A stretch of DNA of 64,000 bases from assembly GCA_021234155.1 (NCBI GenBank), contig JAJEKV010000025.1, forward strand, positions 1,220,474 through 1,284,473, given 5' to 3'. The notes below the pieces were generated by a model that was given only the letters and a program-made list of their open reading frames with translations, was not told the origin of the DNA and made no database searches. Both the position numbers and the translations under genes were made by a program. Source of the DNA: Isoetes taiwanensis. Its lineage: Eukaryota > Streptophyta > Lycopodiopsida > Isoetales > Isoetaceae. Below are positions 35,580-50,251 of this stretch, piece by piece. Every line of letters begins with the position of its first letter. Positions within the stretch are counted from its first letter, which is position 1.

Positions 35580-38136
35580 CCTTATAATCACTCATTCCTG
35601 ACCATAGATGCAGGGAATATTCTCCAAAATATTCCCTCTCCATCATCCTGGCGCGTCCGCTGGAAAATAAATTGGGGTCAAACCCCCTTTTCCACGTCAC
35701 ACTATGATTTGGGGACAATGGTCCCCAAGTCCATGATTTCTAAGAGATTGACTTCCCAATTACATCACTCAGATTTAAACAGATTACATTCAATTACAAA
35801 AAAGAAAGATGCAACATGTCAAAGTGGTTATTCATTAACTAGTTATGGTGCCCAGCGTTGCTGGGCATGATTTGGAACTTGCAAATGTTGGGACGCTTAC
35901 TGGACATTGCATAAAAACATCATGTAGAACGGGTTTTACTTCTTGGGCATGTAATTTAATTGTAGTATGAATGTTTTGTAGTTGTTCTCATCACGTTGTT
36001 GTTGGAATTTAATCAAAGTCATCATGTTGTTGTTTTTCTATAGTGTTCTTATTGTCAATCTTGCCAAAGAATTCATTGTTCAAATACATGATGTAATGCC
36101 AACTACTATTTGTAATAGATACCAGATCTTTGCTCATTTGTTGAGCCTTTCCTTTTCCAATAAGAAAAACCTATGAATCTTTGATGATAATTTGAAAACC
36201 AAAGCATGTGGTATCTTGTCTGTCCATGTCCTAGAGTCCATAAAAGCAAAAACATAAGTTGAATACATGTCATAGGACATTTGAATATACATCTCATATG
36301 ACTCTGTGCTTAAACAGATACTACTATCGCTATCCTTGTCATTGCAACGGTTCCTTGCTAAATAAAGGCAAAGAATGTTGTACCCATCCTCCTCACTTAT
36401 ATCCTCCATTCTCTTTAGACATCATTTAATTTTATAAGATTTCAAAACATACAATAAGATTTCAAAACGTCAATCTAAAACACATAGAGAATTGCTTGAC
36501 ATGTACATTGATATCAAAACATATAGGGAACTGCTTGACAGCAGAGGTGAATATCAATTCAACTTGTACACACATACAATAAGTCTGTTGGTGATTATTC
36601 TCTGCACTTGCCAGCAAGTACCATCATTAATCACAATGATTAATCACAATGATTTGTTTACGCTATAATACACACTACAATATTAATAGATTCCTAAGCT
36701 GAGGTGCAGGTTTTTCTTTCAGGTTTTTTTTAAGCTCCTAAGCTCCACAACTGTGCCATCATCGCCGTGTTTAGACTTTTGAAGATCCAATAATTTGGCA
36801 TTCTTGTTGCTGCTTTACTTTGATGCTGCTTTTGTTGTTAAGCAGACCAAAAGGGTGTCTTTGAAGATACCATAAAAACAAAGCATATACTTCTTCCATG
36901 CATCCTGCTAAGAAATAAAAAAAGGCCCCACTTACGTTCCTGCACAAATACAACGTTCCTGCCCCTCAAAGTTTTCCCAAATACAACAATTGTGCATGCA
37001 TGTCAGTTTTACTTGACTTGAAGATTTGGCCATTGTGGATCTTTACAGTGATTGCCAAAATGCCTTACCTTGCAAATAAATACTTCCAGTCCTCTGAAAT
37101 TAGAAGATGCTTTACAAAAATTATTCATAATCCCACACAAATTGAAAATATACAAATTCATCAAGAAGCTATGCAAGCCATTTGATACTATATTGCTGTA
37201 GCAATTTTCTCTGTTTAAAAGTGCCTCATTCAAATTGAATCCCTTTACAATCATATTGCAATGTCAAACGCCAAAATCTCTATCTTGGTTGGATCCTATT
37301 CCAGAAGAAAGCACACTACCCAAAGTCTTTATACTACTCCTAGATATCTGCATTCTAAAGGAATGCTACGTTTTCAAACCTGTAAAGTAGAAATGAACAT
37401 GCTTTCCTAGTAAAGACTTGCAATACCGCTTGGAGGATTCGGGAAGAGAGTTTAGTTGTGGCAGGAATATACCCCTTGCAGAGAAAAATCTTGGATGAGA
37501 AATGGGGATATAGAGCATATGGAACCTCTGCACAGTCGTCTTTATCAGTCGTAGAATGCTTCAATGCAGCAATATTGAGATGGTCAAGAAGACACAATAA
37601 AAGAAATAGGTTCAAGAACAAAGGCAGCATTATCTTTCAGTACAAAAATCTCAAGATTGTACCTGGGTCAATTCCCCTGCTCTTGGATTGGGCTTCTGCA
37701 TCATGGAGCCACTTTCTCGCATACGCTTTCTCTAAGGAAGATCCGCAGCCCGCCTCAAACCGAAAGTGTCGAGTCACAAGAGGAGCTAAGGGTTAGTTCC
37801 AAAGAACCTCTCAAAGCCCGCTGCTCTGCCGTAAAGAAACCCTAAACAACATCATCGAAACAGCTGCAGCAAAGGCATTCAAAGCAGGCCGGCACCATCC
37901 TGCTCCAACCATGGCGAAGGTGATTGCCCTAGTCCTAATCTACATCCATCCGACACATTCCCTTAGCTTCGATGGGTAGCAAAAACCCTAAGCCGGAAGA
38001 AAGATAGCGAAATTAAAACCCTAAACTGTGGGAATGAATCCTAACCCTTTGATCAATAGGTCGAACGATCTGAACCGGCCCGATCTAGGTTCAAGACATA
38101 TATACATAATAAGGTTCAAACAATATATTTTATAAA
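35580..38136. other. Mostly non-coding; possible plant 5' leader near 37.84-37.92 kb
   Basis: No recognised protein. 37458-37796 (plus) is 112 codons open without a motif. At 37,838-37,920 an aaaccctaa box (telo-box, common in plant ribosomal and translation-gene leaders) is followed by an ATG context CAACCATGGCGAAGG and then gtgatt, which could be a first exon and intron start. Further aaaccctaa boxes lie near 37,983 and 38,015. This is weak evidence. Confidence 0.25.
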
Positions 38137-38139
38137 TAT

Positions 38140-38141
<2 letters not shown>

Positions 38142-38212
<71 letters not shown>

Positions 38213-38216
38213 TATA
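38142..38216. repeat. (AT)n microsatellite
   Basis: About 70 bp of nearly pure AT dinucleotide, breaking once at ataatata near 38,206. Confidence 0.98.
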
Positions 38217-38274
38217 CAAGTATTTGTACTATAAGGAGTGTACGAAGTCGGATGTAGGTACATAGGTTTCCCCA

Positions 38275-39165
38275 AAATCTATTAAAGATTCTCTTGATAT
38301 TCCCTTAAATTTCTAAAACTTATCTCAAGATTCCTCTAGATTGCCCAAGATGCTAGGTAGATTCTCCTAGATTCCATTAGATTCTATGAAGATTCCCCTG
38401 CAAGCACACCTAGTGTCAAATATTCTCTTAGATCCTCTTGGATTTTCTCCTAGATTTCCTAAGATTGCACAAAGATTCCCCTAGATTCTTAAGATTCTAT
38501 AAAGATTCCCCTAAATTTTTCGAGAATTATCCCAACATGCCTCTAGATTCCCCAAGATTCTATGTAAATTCATTCAAAATTTCAAGGATTCATTCAAATT
38601 TTGTAAAGATTCCCCTATATTCTCAAAGATTTTATGAAGATTCCTTTGAATTCTCCGAAATTCTCAAAGATTTTCATGAGATTCCCATAGATTCCCCTAG
38701 CTTTCAAAAGGTTGTTTCAAGATTCACCTAGATTCCCCATGATTCTATGTAGATATCGATTTCCTTAGATTCTATGAAGATTCCTTTAGGTTCTCCAAAA
38801 TTTCATCAAGATTCCCCTCGATTATTAAAGATTTTATGAAGATTCCTTTAGATCCTATGAAGTCCCTTTAGGATCTTCAAGATTTCATCAAGATTCTCCT
38901 AGATTCCCAAAGATTCTCTAAAGATTCACATAAATTCCCCAAGATTATATGTAGATTCTCATAGACTCTCTAAGATCCTAAGAAGATTTCCATAGATGCT
39001 CAAATATTCAATGAAGATTCCCTTCGATTCCCTTAGATCCTTTCGAGATTCCCCTAGATTCCTAAAGATTGCCCCAAGATTCACCTAGATTCTCCACGAT
39101 TCTATGTAGATTATCTTGGATACCCTTAGATTCTATGAAGATTCCTCTAGGTTCACAAAGATATA
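38275..39165. repeat. Degenerate GATTCC minisatellite, array 2
   Basis: About 900 bp of diverged units such as AAGATTCCCCTAGATTC and GATTCTATGAAGATTCC with irregular period. The 97-codon frame at 38438-38731 is the repeat read through and carries DSPRF- and DSPKF-type repeats, not a real protein. Confidence 0.85.
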
Positions 39166-39169
39166 AATT

Positions 39170-41490
39170 GCCTATCGATACTGCACTCTAATTTGGCTAA
39201 ATGATAAAAGTTTTTAGCAAAATGAGATAACTATTTCCAAACAACCGATTTAATGGTTTCCAAACAGGTGGAAGCATTGTTAATTTGACTGATATTGCCC
39301 TCATTGAACCATATTTGTTATCCGAACATGTGCCATGTATTTGTGAACAAATCAGATTTTTATGCATGCCTTTGTCTTTGGCCCCTCTATCTTGCACCTT
39401 TATCTTCTACCACTAATGCGCCATTTTTACCACTAGCTGGGCCATTTTTCTATCATTTATTAAAAACTATTATGGGTGTATCGAGTTGAGCAAATGCATT
39501 GGTGAGTCTTTGATCCGAATCAAGATGATATCTCACAACACGTGAGACAACTCATCTCAAAGTGGGTTCAGATAATCGAATTAAATACCGCCTCAAAATG
39601 CAATAATTTGTAGACTCTAAATCCACTCCATTGCATATTTCAACACGTGTGAGATCTCCGCCACTAAAATGCCAATTCACGCAGGGCATAGTGTTATTTG
39701 CCATCTAATAAATGAGAACAAAAAGAAAAAAGAAATAGATGTTCTATGTATTAGACTCACTCTTAGAGGATTTCCCAGAGACAATATTTATCAGATATCT
39801 TGATGTGCCAACATCTATGGAAGCGTCTCCATCCTTCGATGGAATAAGTACCTTTATGCCTTAAATTCCTTCAACTCTCAATAGTTCCACATAGAATTGT
39901 CTGTGACCGTGACAAAAATCTTGATTTGGCAAATACAAAACGACCATTTGCAAGTCTTTAATATATGTTGGGCATATCTCAAATATATGTTGGACAGTGG
40001 TTGGGCATATATTGGACATATGTTGGGCAAAAATGTTGGAAATATGTTGGAGACAAATGTTACACAATCTTCATTATATGTTAGCGGACCTAGATGGCCT
40101 TGAAGCAGACGGGATGCCGAAGGCGCAAATTCGGCATTAGATAACTTGAGAAATCTGATTGCAGAGCTCGGCCATTGCGGCTTCGTCCCCTACCGAGCAA
40201 CAGAGACATCGAACATGTCGGCATTTAATTTCCTCATGTATTTCAATGACTTTTATTCAATGGATGAGATCAAATCTTAAAATTAAACGGCCTGAATGTG
40301 GCCACCTTAAAATGTTTTAACGTACGTATCACTAAGATGTAAACAATGATACATTCTTCAATTTTCACATAATATTTTTGTTTACTCACGAGCAATGCGG
40401 TTAATATCAAGACCTATAGATTATGCTAAAAGAAGCTATAACCATAAACATGACATCTCAACATCACAACTCAAATCACAAAACTCCTTGATGTAGCCAA
40501 GGAGTTTCTTGCTACTGTCTTTCAAGAACACCCTATGCCGATGGAACTATTATTGTAGTTCGATAAGTGTTCCATGGAGTTGGTTCACACTTATTCCAAT
40601 AAGTAGCAAAGCAAGAGCCTTCCAGTGTTTAGAGAAGCCAACATAATGAGCATGCTATGTCACAAATAAACAATTAATACCAAAGTTTAATGTTTAACTG
40701 TTTTTCTTTTCATTCAAAGAACCACCCAAAAATGCATGCATTTTTCAAACCAAGCAACTAATACATAAGGCATCCATTTTAGTTTCTGGCCTCCAGATGC
40801 TCTTGCTCCACTGTTTGAGCTTTCAAACAATGCCTACAACGAAATTCCAAGGAGGATGCTACATATCCAAAACACTGCCTTGGTAAATGAAGGACCCTTC
40901 TATTGAAAGGAATTGAAGCCAATCTGCTCATGCCCAACCATAGCCATAGCCAAATCCTTCCAGTGCCAAATGCATTTTGTTTTTCCAACTACATGATTAA
41001 TCTGCATACTTCAGCGTCAATTATTTCAAACAAAAAGTTTGCATAGAATCTAAATCTCCACCATGAAGAAACCAAAATTTGTATCCGAATTATATTCATC
41101 AAAGGGCTTGTTCCCTTCTGAATCATGTTCACTTTGCTTGTAAAAAAAGAAAGAAAAAGTCGGGTAGAACTATTGTGAGAAATTATAGAGGCATCTTTTT
41201 TATCCATCACTTGTAGGTTCTTCAAGATTCTCAATTAGACTCTATGTTGGTATACAAACAAATAGATCTCACGCATCAAGATTTAAATTTGAGGCCTGAC
41301 ATTTGAGATGTGAACATTCCCTCACATTAAGATCCAATTAGCTTTATCATGATCTTCAAAGCTTTCTTAAAATCTTATGAATATTTTCCTTTAAATCCCC
41401 TTTCTATGAAGATCCCCTATGATTTTAATAGTATTCCACTAGGTTTCTTGAGTACTTCTTTGGCTCCCCAAGAATTGTACAAAGTTTATC
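39170..41490. other. Non-coding stretch, minor local repeats
   Basis: Contains tatgttgg-type short repeats at 39,960-40,060 and a residual GATTCC stretch near 41,340-41,480. A GC-richer island at 40,080-40,215 can be read as a short peptide (IAELGHCGFVPYRATE), but I cannot assign it. Confidence 0.4.
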
Positions 41491-41502
41491 ATAGTTGATT
41501 GT

Positions 41503-41718
41503 ATTTAGGGACCATGTAAAGTTAAGTGCATCTCAGATCGGGCAACCTTGTTGAAACCTTGTTAAAGCCAACAACATTAAACTTAACGACCAAACATTTC
41601 TCCTGTATTTAGGGACGATGTGAAGTTAAGATGTCTATCTATACTGGGCAACTTTGTCGAACCTCATTGAAATTTTGTTGAAACCAACAATTTTAAACAA
41701 ACGGCCAAACAATTCTCC
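41503..41718. repeat. Diverged tandem duplication
   Basis: Units 41503-41601 and 41602-41718 both run from gtatttagggac, through gggcaac and ccaacaa, to cgaccaaac or cggccaaac and tctcct. The second copy has an insertion near 41,660. Confidence 0.8.
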
Positions 41719-41719
41719 T

Positions 41720-44700
41720 AGAATGTCCAAAGAATGAAAAGAAGTCGTGATCAGGGCACATTCAATGTGGCCAAGTGCTTGAATAAACTATAATTTTTGC
41801 TCGAATACAAACTTGCTACTTGTTTCCTCAGATCCCCCGCTGCCGCAATAGTATTTGCTACAACCATTGAACCGGCCATTTAAATCAAATCCTACCTGCC
41901 TTCACCAATTCGCATTAATGTCATCCAACTTTGGAACACACATGGCTGTTTTATTTAACATATGAAGCTTCATCCCTGTTTTTACAGGAATCAACCACAA
42001 GTAAAACTGAACCGGCACAAAGATAGTAATTTTGTCCACTCGAATGCACCTAAAGCTCTCTCAGAACCGCAACAAAGCTATCCAAGTCATAGAAACACTG
42101 TCAAGACTTAAAACACATCGAGTTGTTTCAATTTTAGCCAACATAAACCAAATACAATCTGGATCAAACAAGTCAAAGAAGGATTCGATAAGAAAACAAA
42201 GACCCCTTTCATGCATGCATTGGTGCATTCTGCCCTGTCATTCCAAGGTGCAGATAGCATGCAATTCATCATTTTCTGAATCTATCAGGAATCCGATTCC
42301 CATCAATAAGTATGTAATCGGAACAATTCCAGCCATTTTGTTCAACTTATCCCCGCCGCATCATTTTGCATGAATATGTCAAATGCAAATGCTTCAAAAG
42401 CACCTCACTTCTTTGTCACTAGGATAACTGTGTTCTTGTTTTGCATGTATCTTCCATTTATCTGCATGTATGATTCTATTTCTAGTTCTTATTAGTGTGA
42501 ACCTGTTTAAACACCTATAGTTGTTCCCATAACCAATAGATTGCCACATAATAAACCAGCATGCGTAATGCTATTAAGAACCAGACTCTTCATATCCAGC
42601 TATTATGTTAACTCTACATAAAAATTACCTGAGTCTAAGTATGAGTCTAAGTATAACGTCAGGACACAAACATGGTCAACATTGGATCCAACGATTCAAA
42701 AGACATCCCCAAATGAAAACATCTATTTTCCTTTCTTGTCTTGACATTGGACAAAGCCCGCAAAACAATACAAAGCTTCAAAGATAATAGCATGTGTGAT
42801 GCAGATCTTGAAGTTTGAATTGGACGTTTGAATTAGAAGTTTTAACTACCAGAAGATAGCCAGCTGGCTTTCTATCTACATAAGGTTCCTAAGAGCAGCC
42901 GCAAGCTTCAATAATGATCCATTTAAGAACAAACACACGCGATATTGAGGGGCACGCAAAATCCCAATTCTTTGCAAGTATAGGGGCAAATGGAATGCTT
43001 GAGTTTTTAATACCGTAGTATTCATAGTGACAAAAGTCCAAAGGGCATAATGATCACCAACAGACACGTAAAAAATGTTTGGCTTGAATTATCACAAACT
43101 TGCTCATACTAGCAATAGCTAGCTTTGCCGCGGATTGGCCGCTTTTACCGGCTTTACAAAAATTTGCTTACGCCCCCACCGACATAACACATATCATCCT
43201 GTGCATTGTGACAAATCTCGATCACATGCAGAGTTCCTTGAGGCCTAAGATCTAACAGCACTTCCACATGGCTATCTAGAGTACCTACTAAATGAGAATA
43301 CTGTTGGTATTATGGAATTACCAGAAATTTCCTCATCTTCGACATTGATGCCGAGGTCTCAGACCTTGAAAAAAAGGGCTTCATCGTTAGAAATGACCGC
43401 ATCAGATGGCATCACGTAACGGTAAATTAAGCATCCAAAGGCACAATTATTTTCTTTAAAAGTGCACCCACAAACCCCGCCTCCAAGGCTTGTACTACCT
43501 ATGCGATTGATATCGCTGGAAGAACTCACTTTTAGCATGTTCACCCGTAACCGATATTTACCTAGCAAAATAGCAAACAAAACGCCGAAAGCAAAAAAAC
43601 ATCGATGTTGTGCATACAAAGATTTAAAGGAGGACATACAACGAGGTAAGGGTATAATGATTCCGTGATGCCCTCCAACAACTTGCAGAGAGACCGAACT
43701 TCAAGAAAATAATCTCTCCTTTTCCCATTCAACCCATTTTCCTTTTCCCCGATGCATGGAATGGTTTCATAAAGCCCCCGCAAGTAGAGAATACCTAAGA
43801 TATCATGATATTATGGTGCATGCTAATCAGGTAACTAATTATACCTTTTGGGTACTTGAAGAGAACTCTTTGAGCATGTCTTGCTAAAAAGTCAATGCCC
43901 ATTACTAGACTTTATAGAGTTTGGCATGGAACAGGTTAATGCAAAATCTTAGATCAAGCATTCTCTCAATTTAACAGAGGTTTGGAAGAGTGTAAGCACT
44001 GGTCACCTCATCATCACAAGACATTTGCGCACTAGAAATGCTACCAAGCCGTTTCTCCAAATTTTTGTGCAATCCCTGCTCAAAAACAAATTTAGCTGAT
44101 CCAATTTCTCAGCCATCAACTCAAAAGGTGGATACTATACCCCCTCGTGATCCCAATAATCCCTGTTATTACCAGAGGTGAATAATTCACCTTAGATTGC
44201 AAGAATTTTCTATCATCCACGCCGCACGTAAAAGCGTAACTAAATAACTTACACCCTAACATGAATAAAGCTCTGCACTGTCCTAGAAGCCCGACTGCAG
44301 AAGCACCTTGCTCATCCACTTTTTGGTATTCGATCGTGCAGAGTAACTACCTTCATCACTCAAGGTAATTATTACTCAAAGTGCTCAAATACGGAGCAGC
44401 CACCCAATTTGATTATGATTGTGATGATGAGCACTAGAAACACATTTGATATTTAGAAGCTTTTACTTTGATTGGCCTTGAAAGTTTGCAAGGCGTAACA
44501 CAAATTTGCCACTCATTAATCAATAAGAACTACAGGAAAGCCAATGCCCACATATTCTAAAAAATAAATTATGTCACATATGCCATACTCCACAAAGATA
44601 ACTATATATACACAAAGCTAGCCTCCAAAAGCAAAATTCAACACGCTCCCAAGTGCAAAATTAATGATGTGCTATTGACAGCTATTATTCCTTCCACTTG

Positions 44701-47470
44701 ATAAAAAGACATACTCTCCTGGAATGGCAGGAGCAAGAACGAACTCATTATACATGAATTACTTACATTAGATGTCCTCCACAAGAGGCATTCTCAGGCT
44801 CAACCCAGTTAAAATGCATAAGGCATCCGTACCTTGCAATGGTTATTTACCAAAGAGCATCTCATTCTCCAACTCTTCTAACATTTGCCCTTTGTTCCTT
44901 CTAAGTCCGAATTCCAATACTTTGAGTAAGCTATTATTTCTTCAGTTAGCATACTGCAGAAAGAGAAGGCAAGGATTGGGTCATTCTCCGTTCACTTAGG
45001 GAAGAGAACAAATAAATCATGGCAATGAAATGACATCAAAGTCCTCTTTACAATAAGACATACCAAAGCTGCATGGCTTATATATTATGCGCTGCACATC
45101 TTGCACCTCTATAGAGCACAACAAAGCAGCGTATAATTAGTTGCATTTCTCCAGCACATCCTTTATTTTAGGCGAACTAGAGAAGAATAGTAAAAGCAAT
45201 CAACCATAAAGTAGCTTTTCATGTTCACATTGCAAGAAAAAAGGAAAGCAATCAACAAATTAATGTACATGCCAAGCTACCGCAAAAGCAAATGTAACTT
45301 TGATAATGGAATGCATCCTAGCAAAACGCATGCATATCATAGAGCAAGACATACACAAATTGACAGCAAGACATACACAAATTGACGGGTGATACCTTGT
45401 GGGAGACATAGCAAGTCTCCAAGTGGGAGACGTAGCAAGTCTTAAAATCAGTGTCAGCCAATAAAAATTAAATATAGACGATGCAAGTAGTCGGAAGGCA
45501 TATTAATGGCATGCTCGGGGCCAGAACACCACATCCACCACTACATCATTTCATGACAAAGAAAACAAAGAGAACATAAAAAGCTCATACAAACTTTTAC
45601 TCTAAGATCCAAGTTGTGACAATTGTTATTCTACCCATCAAACTCCTCTCCGCAGACAGCTCCTATATTATCTCGCTGCCATTGAAAAATTGCCGTTTGG
45701 AAATTGTCTACGAAATTGCAATGCTATCAACGGATATAATAAGGCAAAATGAGCATTGCCTCAAGAAACCCCAAAACAAAGAAACTAAATCGAAGTTGTT
45801 TTATAATCCATATTTGAAATCCATATTCAGCCGAGCGAAATCTGGAGTAAATTACCTCGAATATCCGCTTCTTAGGGCAAGAGATAGGTGATTAAAATGG
45901 GTAACCTAAACATCAATAAATGCCAACCGGAAGTGATATTCGATATTTTTAAAAGCCTAGACAAAGTTAAATAGAGTCGATAAAGAAAAGATCCAAATTG
46001 AAATATGGCAAATGTTTCATATGACCCATCCATGTTTGAAGGCTTAGACAACAATCTCCAAAGGCTCGCAGCTTGAAAGAACCGCTTAAATAGTCAAAAT
46101 CGTGAGCAAGAAAGGTGATATTAACCTTAAAGCTTTGGTTGAAAATCGACTTTAGCTCCAAAGACGACCTCCACCGCAAATCAGAATCTTCAAGTTTTTT
46201 GAGAAATATTTTTATAAGCCTAGCTGTGTTAAATAGAGTTGATAAACGACATCCAAATTGAAATATGGCAGACGCTCATATCACCCATCCCGCAAAAAAG
46301 AAGCAAAGAAAGGTTACATGTGTATGTGGCATAATATTCAAGAAAGTGGAAAAGCATTTGATGGTTCCTCAAAAAATCGGAAACCATAATGTTATCCCCG
46401 GACAATGCATTATAAAACCTTACCCTCAAGAGATCACAGAGGAAGCGCTTTCTCCAAAGACAATAGCTCGTGAAGAGTTAAACAGAATTCTCTCCTTTCA
46501 TTTGATGCGACGCTTTCCTTTTCAACTTCTATTGGTAACCGTGAGACCAGCGTAAAGACAAATACAGAATTTTATAAGCAGAGATAAAGCGCTTTGGCAT
46601 GCACAACATTCATTCCGAACAGCAGATCTCGTCTACCATTGAAGCTCGGAATCGAACTTATCCGCCAGAGACGCTGGATATCTTCATTTTACAGAGCAAG
46701 ACATGAAAGGAAAAAGGAAAAGCTTGGCTCTGTATTTTTTTTTGGTAAATATAGCGGACAGGAGATCAATTAAAAGCAAAGGAATGGAGAAGGCAAAAGG
46801 ATACGATTTTTGCCAACCGTAAAGGGGAAAGCCTTGTCACCGGATTGCCGTATGCGCCTGTGTTCCACCCGGTGCCCATCGCGCTTAACATTAGTTTGAT
46901 ATTCTTTCGAATACCATCGCCAAAACCATATTTGGGCTAGAACCGACCATCGTAAGGGAAAATCCGCTATTGGGAACAACAAAAGAAGCCGCCACAAAGA
47001 TGTGATCCGGGTGCATTTGCACACTGGCAGCATGCCGATTCATAGCCAAACTCGTTTCTATCTCCAGATATACCCAGCCTGAGATGAATCGATGTGCAAA
47101 GAGCCGAATGCACAGAGCCGAGGGGGACGGATCTGGAACTGGACGAAGGCAGGGGATAATTTGGGGGTTTCAACGTCTCGAAAATCCCTGGACCAATTCG
47201 ATGGAGAAATGGAATTGGGGCTTTTGTTGTGGGCCGTTCATCTCAGAGATGGACGGCCGAGATCAATCTGTACCAATATTTTGGTACACCAACAAGAGGG
47301 GTGCTTGGGGAGTTACGAGGTGGTGGACGATTCGGGCCGGCCCATCTCAAAAGATGGACTACGAGATCAATCTCTACCAAGATTTTGTGGCATAATCTCT
47401 ACACCATTTGAGACTCTACATCATTTGTGGCACCCAATATAATTGTATATATATAGTGATATAAGGGATA
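41720..47470. other. About 5.7 kb with no recognised gene
   Basis: AT-rich, no frame above 120 codons and no domain motif. Frames such as 43359-43637 (minus), 46265-46555 (plus) and 47084-47442 (plus, three overlapping frames) were inspected and not recognised. This could be an old transposon or intron sequence. Confidence 0.4.
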
Positions 47471-47474
47471 AGCT

Positions 47475-47760
47475 AAACCCTACCTCCTACCGGGAGATAG
47501 AGCGACACCTTAAGACGTACAGGGACAGGAGGATCCCTATACGCTAAGGATCCCCCTATCACCTGTACTTTGTTGCTACCATTAATAGATAGATGAAGTA
47601 ATAAGTACCTGTATGCATTAAGCTCCACAAATAAGATTGTTGGATCCAACTTAATTTCTGGAAAATTTCCATTCTTTAGCAGTTTGCAGACTATAAGCCA
47701 GATGTCATCTGCTTGAGCCCTTTTTATGATGAAGTCTTGTATCCGATTATGCAAATCCCA
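47475..47760 (-). pseudogene. Penelope-like element copy 3: C-terminal RT fragment and 3' end
   Basis: Minus-strand frame with WLIVCKLLKNGNFPEIKLD followed by PTILFVEL, which lines up with the last 30 residues of the RT at 54419-56527 (WTTVNRTIRNGTFPGLKFD). The rest of the RT is missing. Downstream are a hairpin (47517-47568) and the sequence GGAGGTAGGGTTTAG, after which similarity to the other copy ends. Confidence 0.7.
47517..47568 (-). repeat. 3' hairpin of Penelope-like copy 3
   Basis: Outer arms GTACAGG and CCTGTAC enclose GGATCC/GGATCC inner arms and a short loop. It occupies the same position after the RT frame as hairpins in copies 1 and 2. Confidence 0.7.
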
Positions 47761-50251
47761 AGCAGCAGCAGCCGTAAATCATATGTCCCTTATGATGCGT
47801 TGTACCAAGTACATGGTTACTATGCCCATAGACATAGTCCAATTTGTGCTTCACAAATATGCCCAAAGGCGTGCTTGATTTGGCCATAGGCCATACTTTG
47901 TTAGTATAGTGATACTGAGATTGCTCTCATATATCTGCATAATTCTTTAAAAAAATTTCTGAAAAACAAACCTTTACCTAGCATACGGATGCCTCAAATG
48001 AATATTCTGTTCTGCTATACTTCGTCAGTCCTTGTTTTTATAATGTTGCACTTTGATTTTTATGCTTCAGCCGATTCCTGTTGGATTCCCATTGGTCTAC
48101 TGCTTCTTGTGATATATTACAACTGCACTAAATATTTGTATCTTTGCCACATGATATAATGCTTGTATATCCTCATCCCTTTACATGATACATTATAGTA
48201 TAATGCCAGTATATCCATATCCTGTGCTAATACCTTAGGATACCGGTTGCTATACCATTCTGATCTCTGCCATTCTGCTAATTCTTGCTAGTTGACAGAG
48301 TCCTCTACTCCATAAACTTAATCCTTCTTGTTTCCTTCCTGCTCAAAATAGAAGAAATGCTCAGTATGATAAGATTATTCTTTTATTTCTCCATGCAGAG
48401 AATCCATATGTTTCATGTTTTCAGGAAGTTTGGTGTGCTTCTAGAAAATCGTATTAACTAAATCATAAATTGGCCTGCCAGAAACCTGTTTATGCAAGCA
48501 GACTTTACTTAGAGCAGATGAATATACTGCTCCCTTCCTGTTATTCAGTACACTTCCATGAAGTTAGAATGTTTCACCTTAAATTCATCTTCCGTTTTAA
48601 ACATATCATCATCCAACATTAGTAGAGTCTCCGTATATTTTTTAGAAAAACAGATTGGATCCCCAAGGTCCGTAACAGTTAAACTATCACCCTGAAATCA
48701 ACGAATATATTTATCCTTTTCCTTTTCCAAAGCCATGAACTTTGGTCTAGGATTTATCAGTCCCCAGCCAACGGCTGGGGGAACCTTGGGGATCCTTATC
48801 CTAAACCAGAAAATTGGCTTAGGCATGTTTAAAACCTACTTCCTTCCCAGTAATTTATCCATTTTAGATCTAAGATCTTATTACAAGTTCTTGACGTTTG
48901 GCTGCTACTTATTAATTAGTAAATAACCCCTTTTCATATGCAAGTTTATTCCGTAGATACCATTACTCCTTTAACATACTTAATTTATTTTATTTACTTT
49001 TAAACTCAGGCAACTTTAAATCATTAGCCACATGGTTTCACATCTGTATCCTACTCATGTTATGTGCTTTTAATGCTTTTCCCATCAGCTATTTTGCATT
49101 TCTTTACTCCAATACACACTCATATTTTATTGATGCTATTTGTACGTTTCATCTGTATTTCCTATCTCTTTTCAGTTTACATTTTATCCAAATAAATATC
49201 TGTTTGCCAAATATCTATATCTGTTTGAGTCACATCTGTTTAAATCATATCAGAAGTTTTTTAATCCTTGTGGCCGTCCTTTTTGGAAACATGTGCTAAT
49301 TCTTTCAACCTGTACTATTGTATGCATCCAACTACTCTTAGCTTTTGCATTACTGTCCATTTACAGCAGCATGCATGCTTAAATTGCTACTGTTACATTC
49401 TCCTTTTGCTTCCTTTATGTTAAAATTATTAAAAAGCTTAAACTCCTATCAAAGTAAAGCATTCCTAAGCTGCCATAAGCTATTCAAAGGATTTATAAAA
49501 TTCCAGAATCAAAAAGACTTCCATTAATGCTTGTTGCATGAAATCCACTTACTTGTTTCAGTTCCACCATATTTGCCGCAATTGGCAGAGATTTTCAGAC
49601 CAACAGATCATACTCAATCATCCAAAAATTATGCAAATAGAATTGTTACCTTTGCTCCACGTATAATAGTATGCAAAGGAATCCGAAAAACATTTTCTCT
49701 TAATGCTGTCCAGCAGCCCATATATCAAGATCATAGTTCTTCTTTTTTGTGCACTAGCTTCCGTGTATCCAAAACCATAAAGAGTTGGAGAAGCAGAGCT
49801 GGTTACCTGTAACCAACCAAACCCATATTAGCAATAGACTTGGTAATAGGGAAAGGGTTAACAGGTAAGCTTGGCTCTGCTTGGCTTTTCGCCCTTCACC
49901 AAACTTGTATTAGTACAGAGTAATTGACAATCCATCATATCTACGAAAATTTCTAAAGGCAAACATGCTTTAAGCATCACATTCCTAGCCTGATCTGCCT
50001 ACTTTATCTTTAACGTTAACATTGTATTTGTATTATTTCCCAGCATTTTCGTTTTCACTTTAGTTCCTACCATACTGCTCATATTTTTACAGCTTCATAT
50101 GTTTTTACTGCTCATGTTTTTCTGCCATATTTATTATAGCATCCTAAACTTATAACCACGTCCATCTATCATCTAATCCGGTCATTAACCAGCCTGCTAC
50201 CTTTAGATATCTTTGTTACTCCTGCTTTAGCAATATATCTTAGAAATCATT
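47761..50251. other. T-rich non-coding stretch, probably internal to Penelope-like copy 3
   Basis: No protein recognised. At 48,739-48,805 there is a strong nested inverted repeat (GGTCTAGGAT with ATCCTAAACC outside, CCCCAGCC with GGCTGGGG inside). Confidence 0.45.

Noticed and set aside
38438-38731. 97-codon frame with repeated DSPRF and DSPKF motifs
   Set aside because: It is the GATTCC minisatellite translated.
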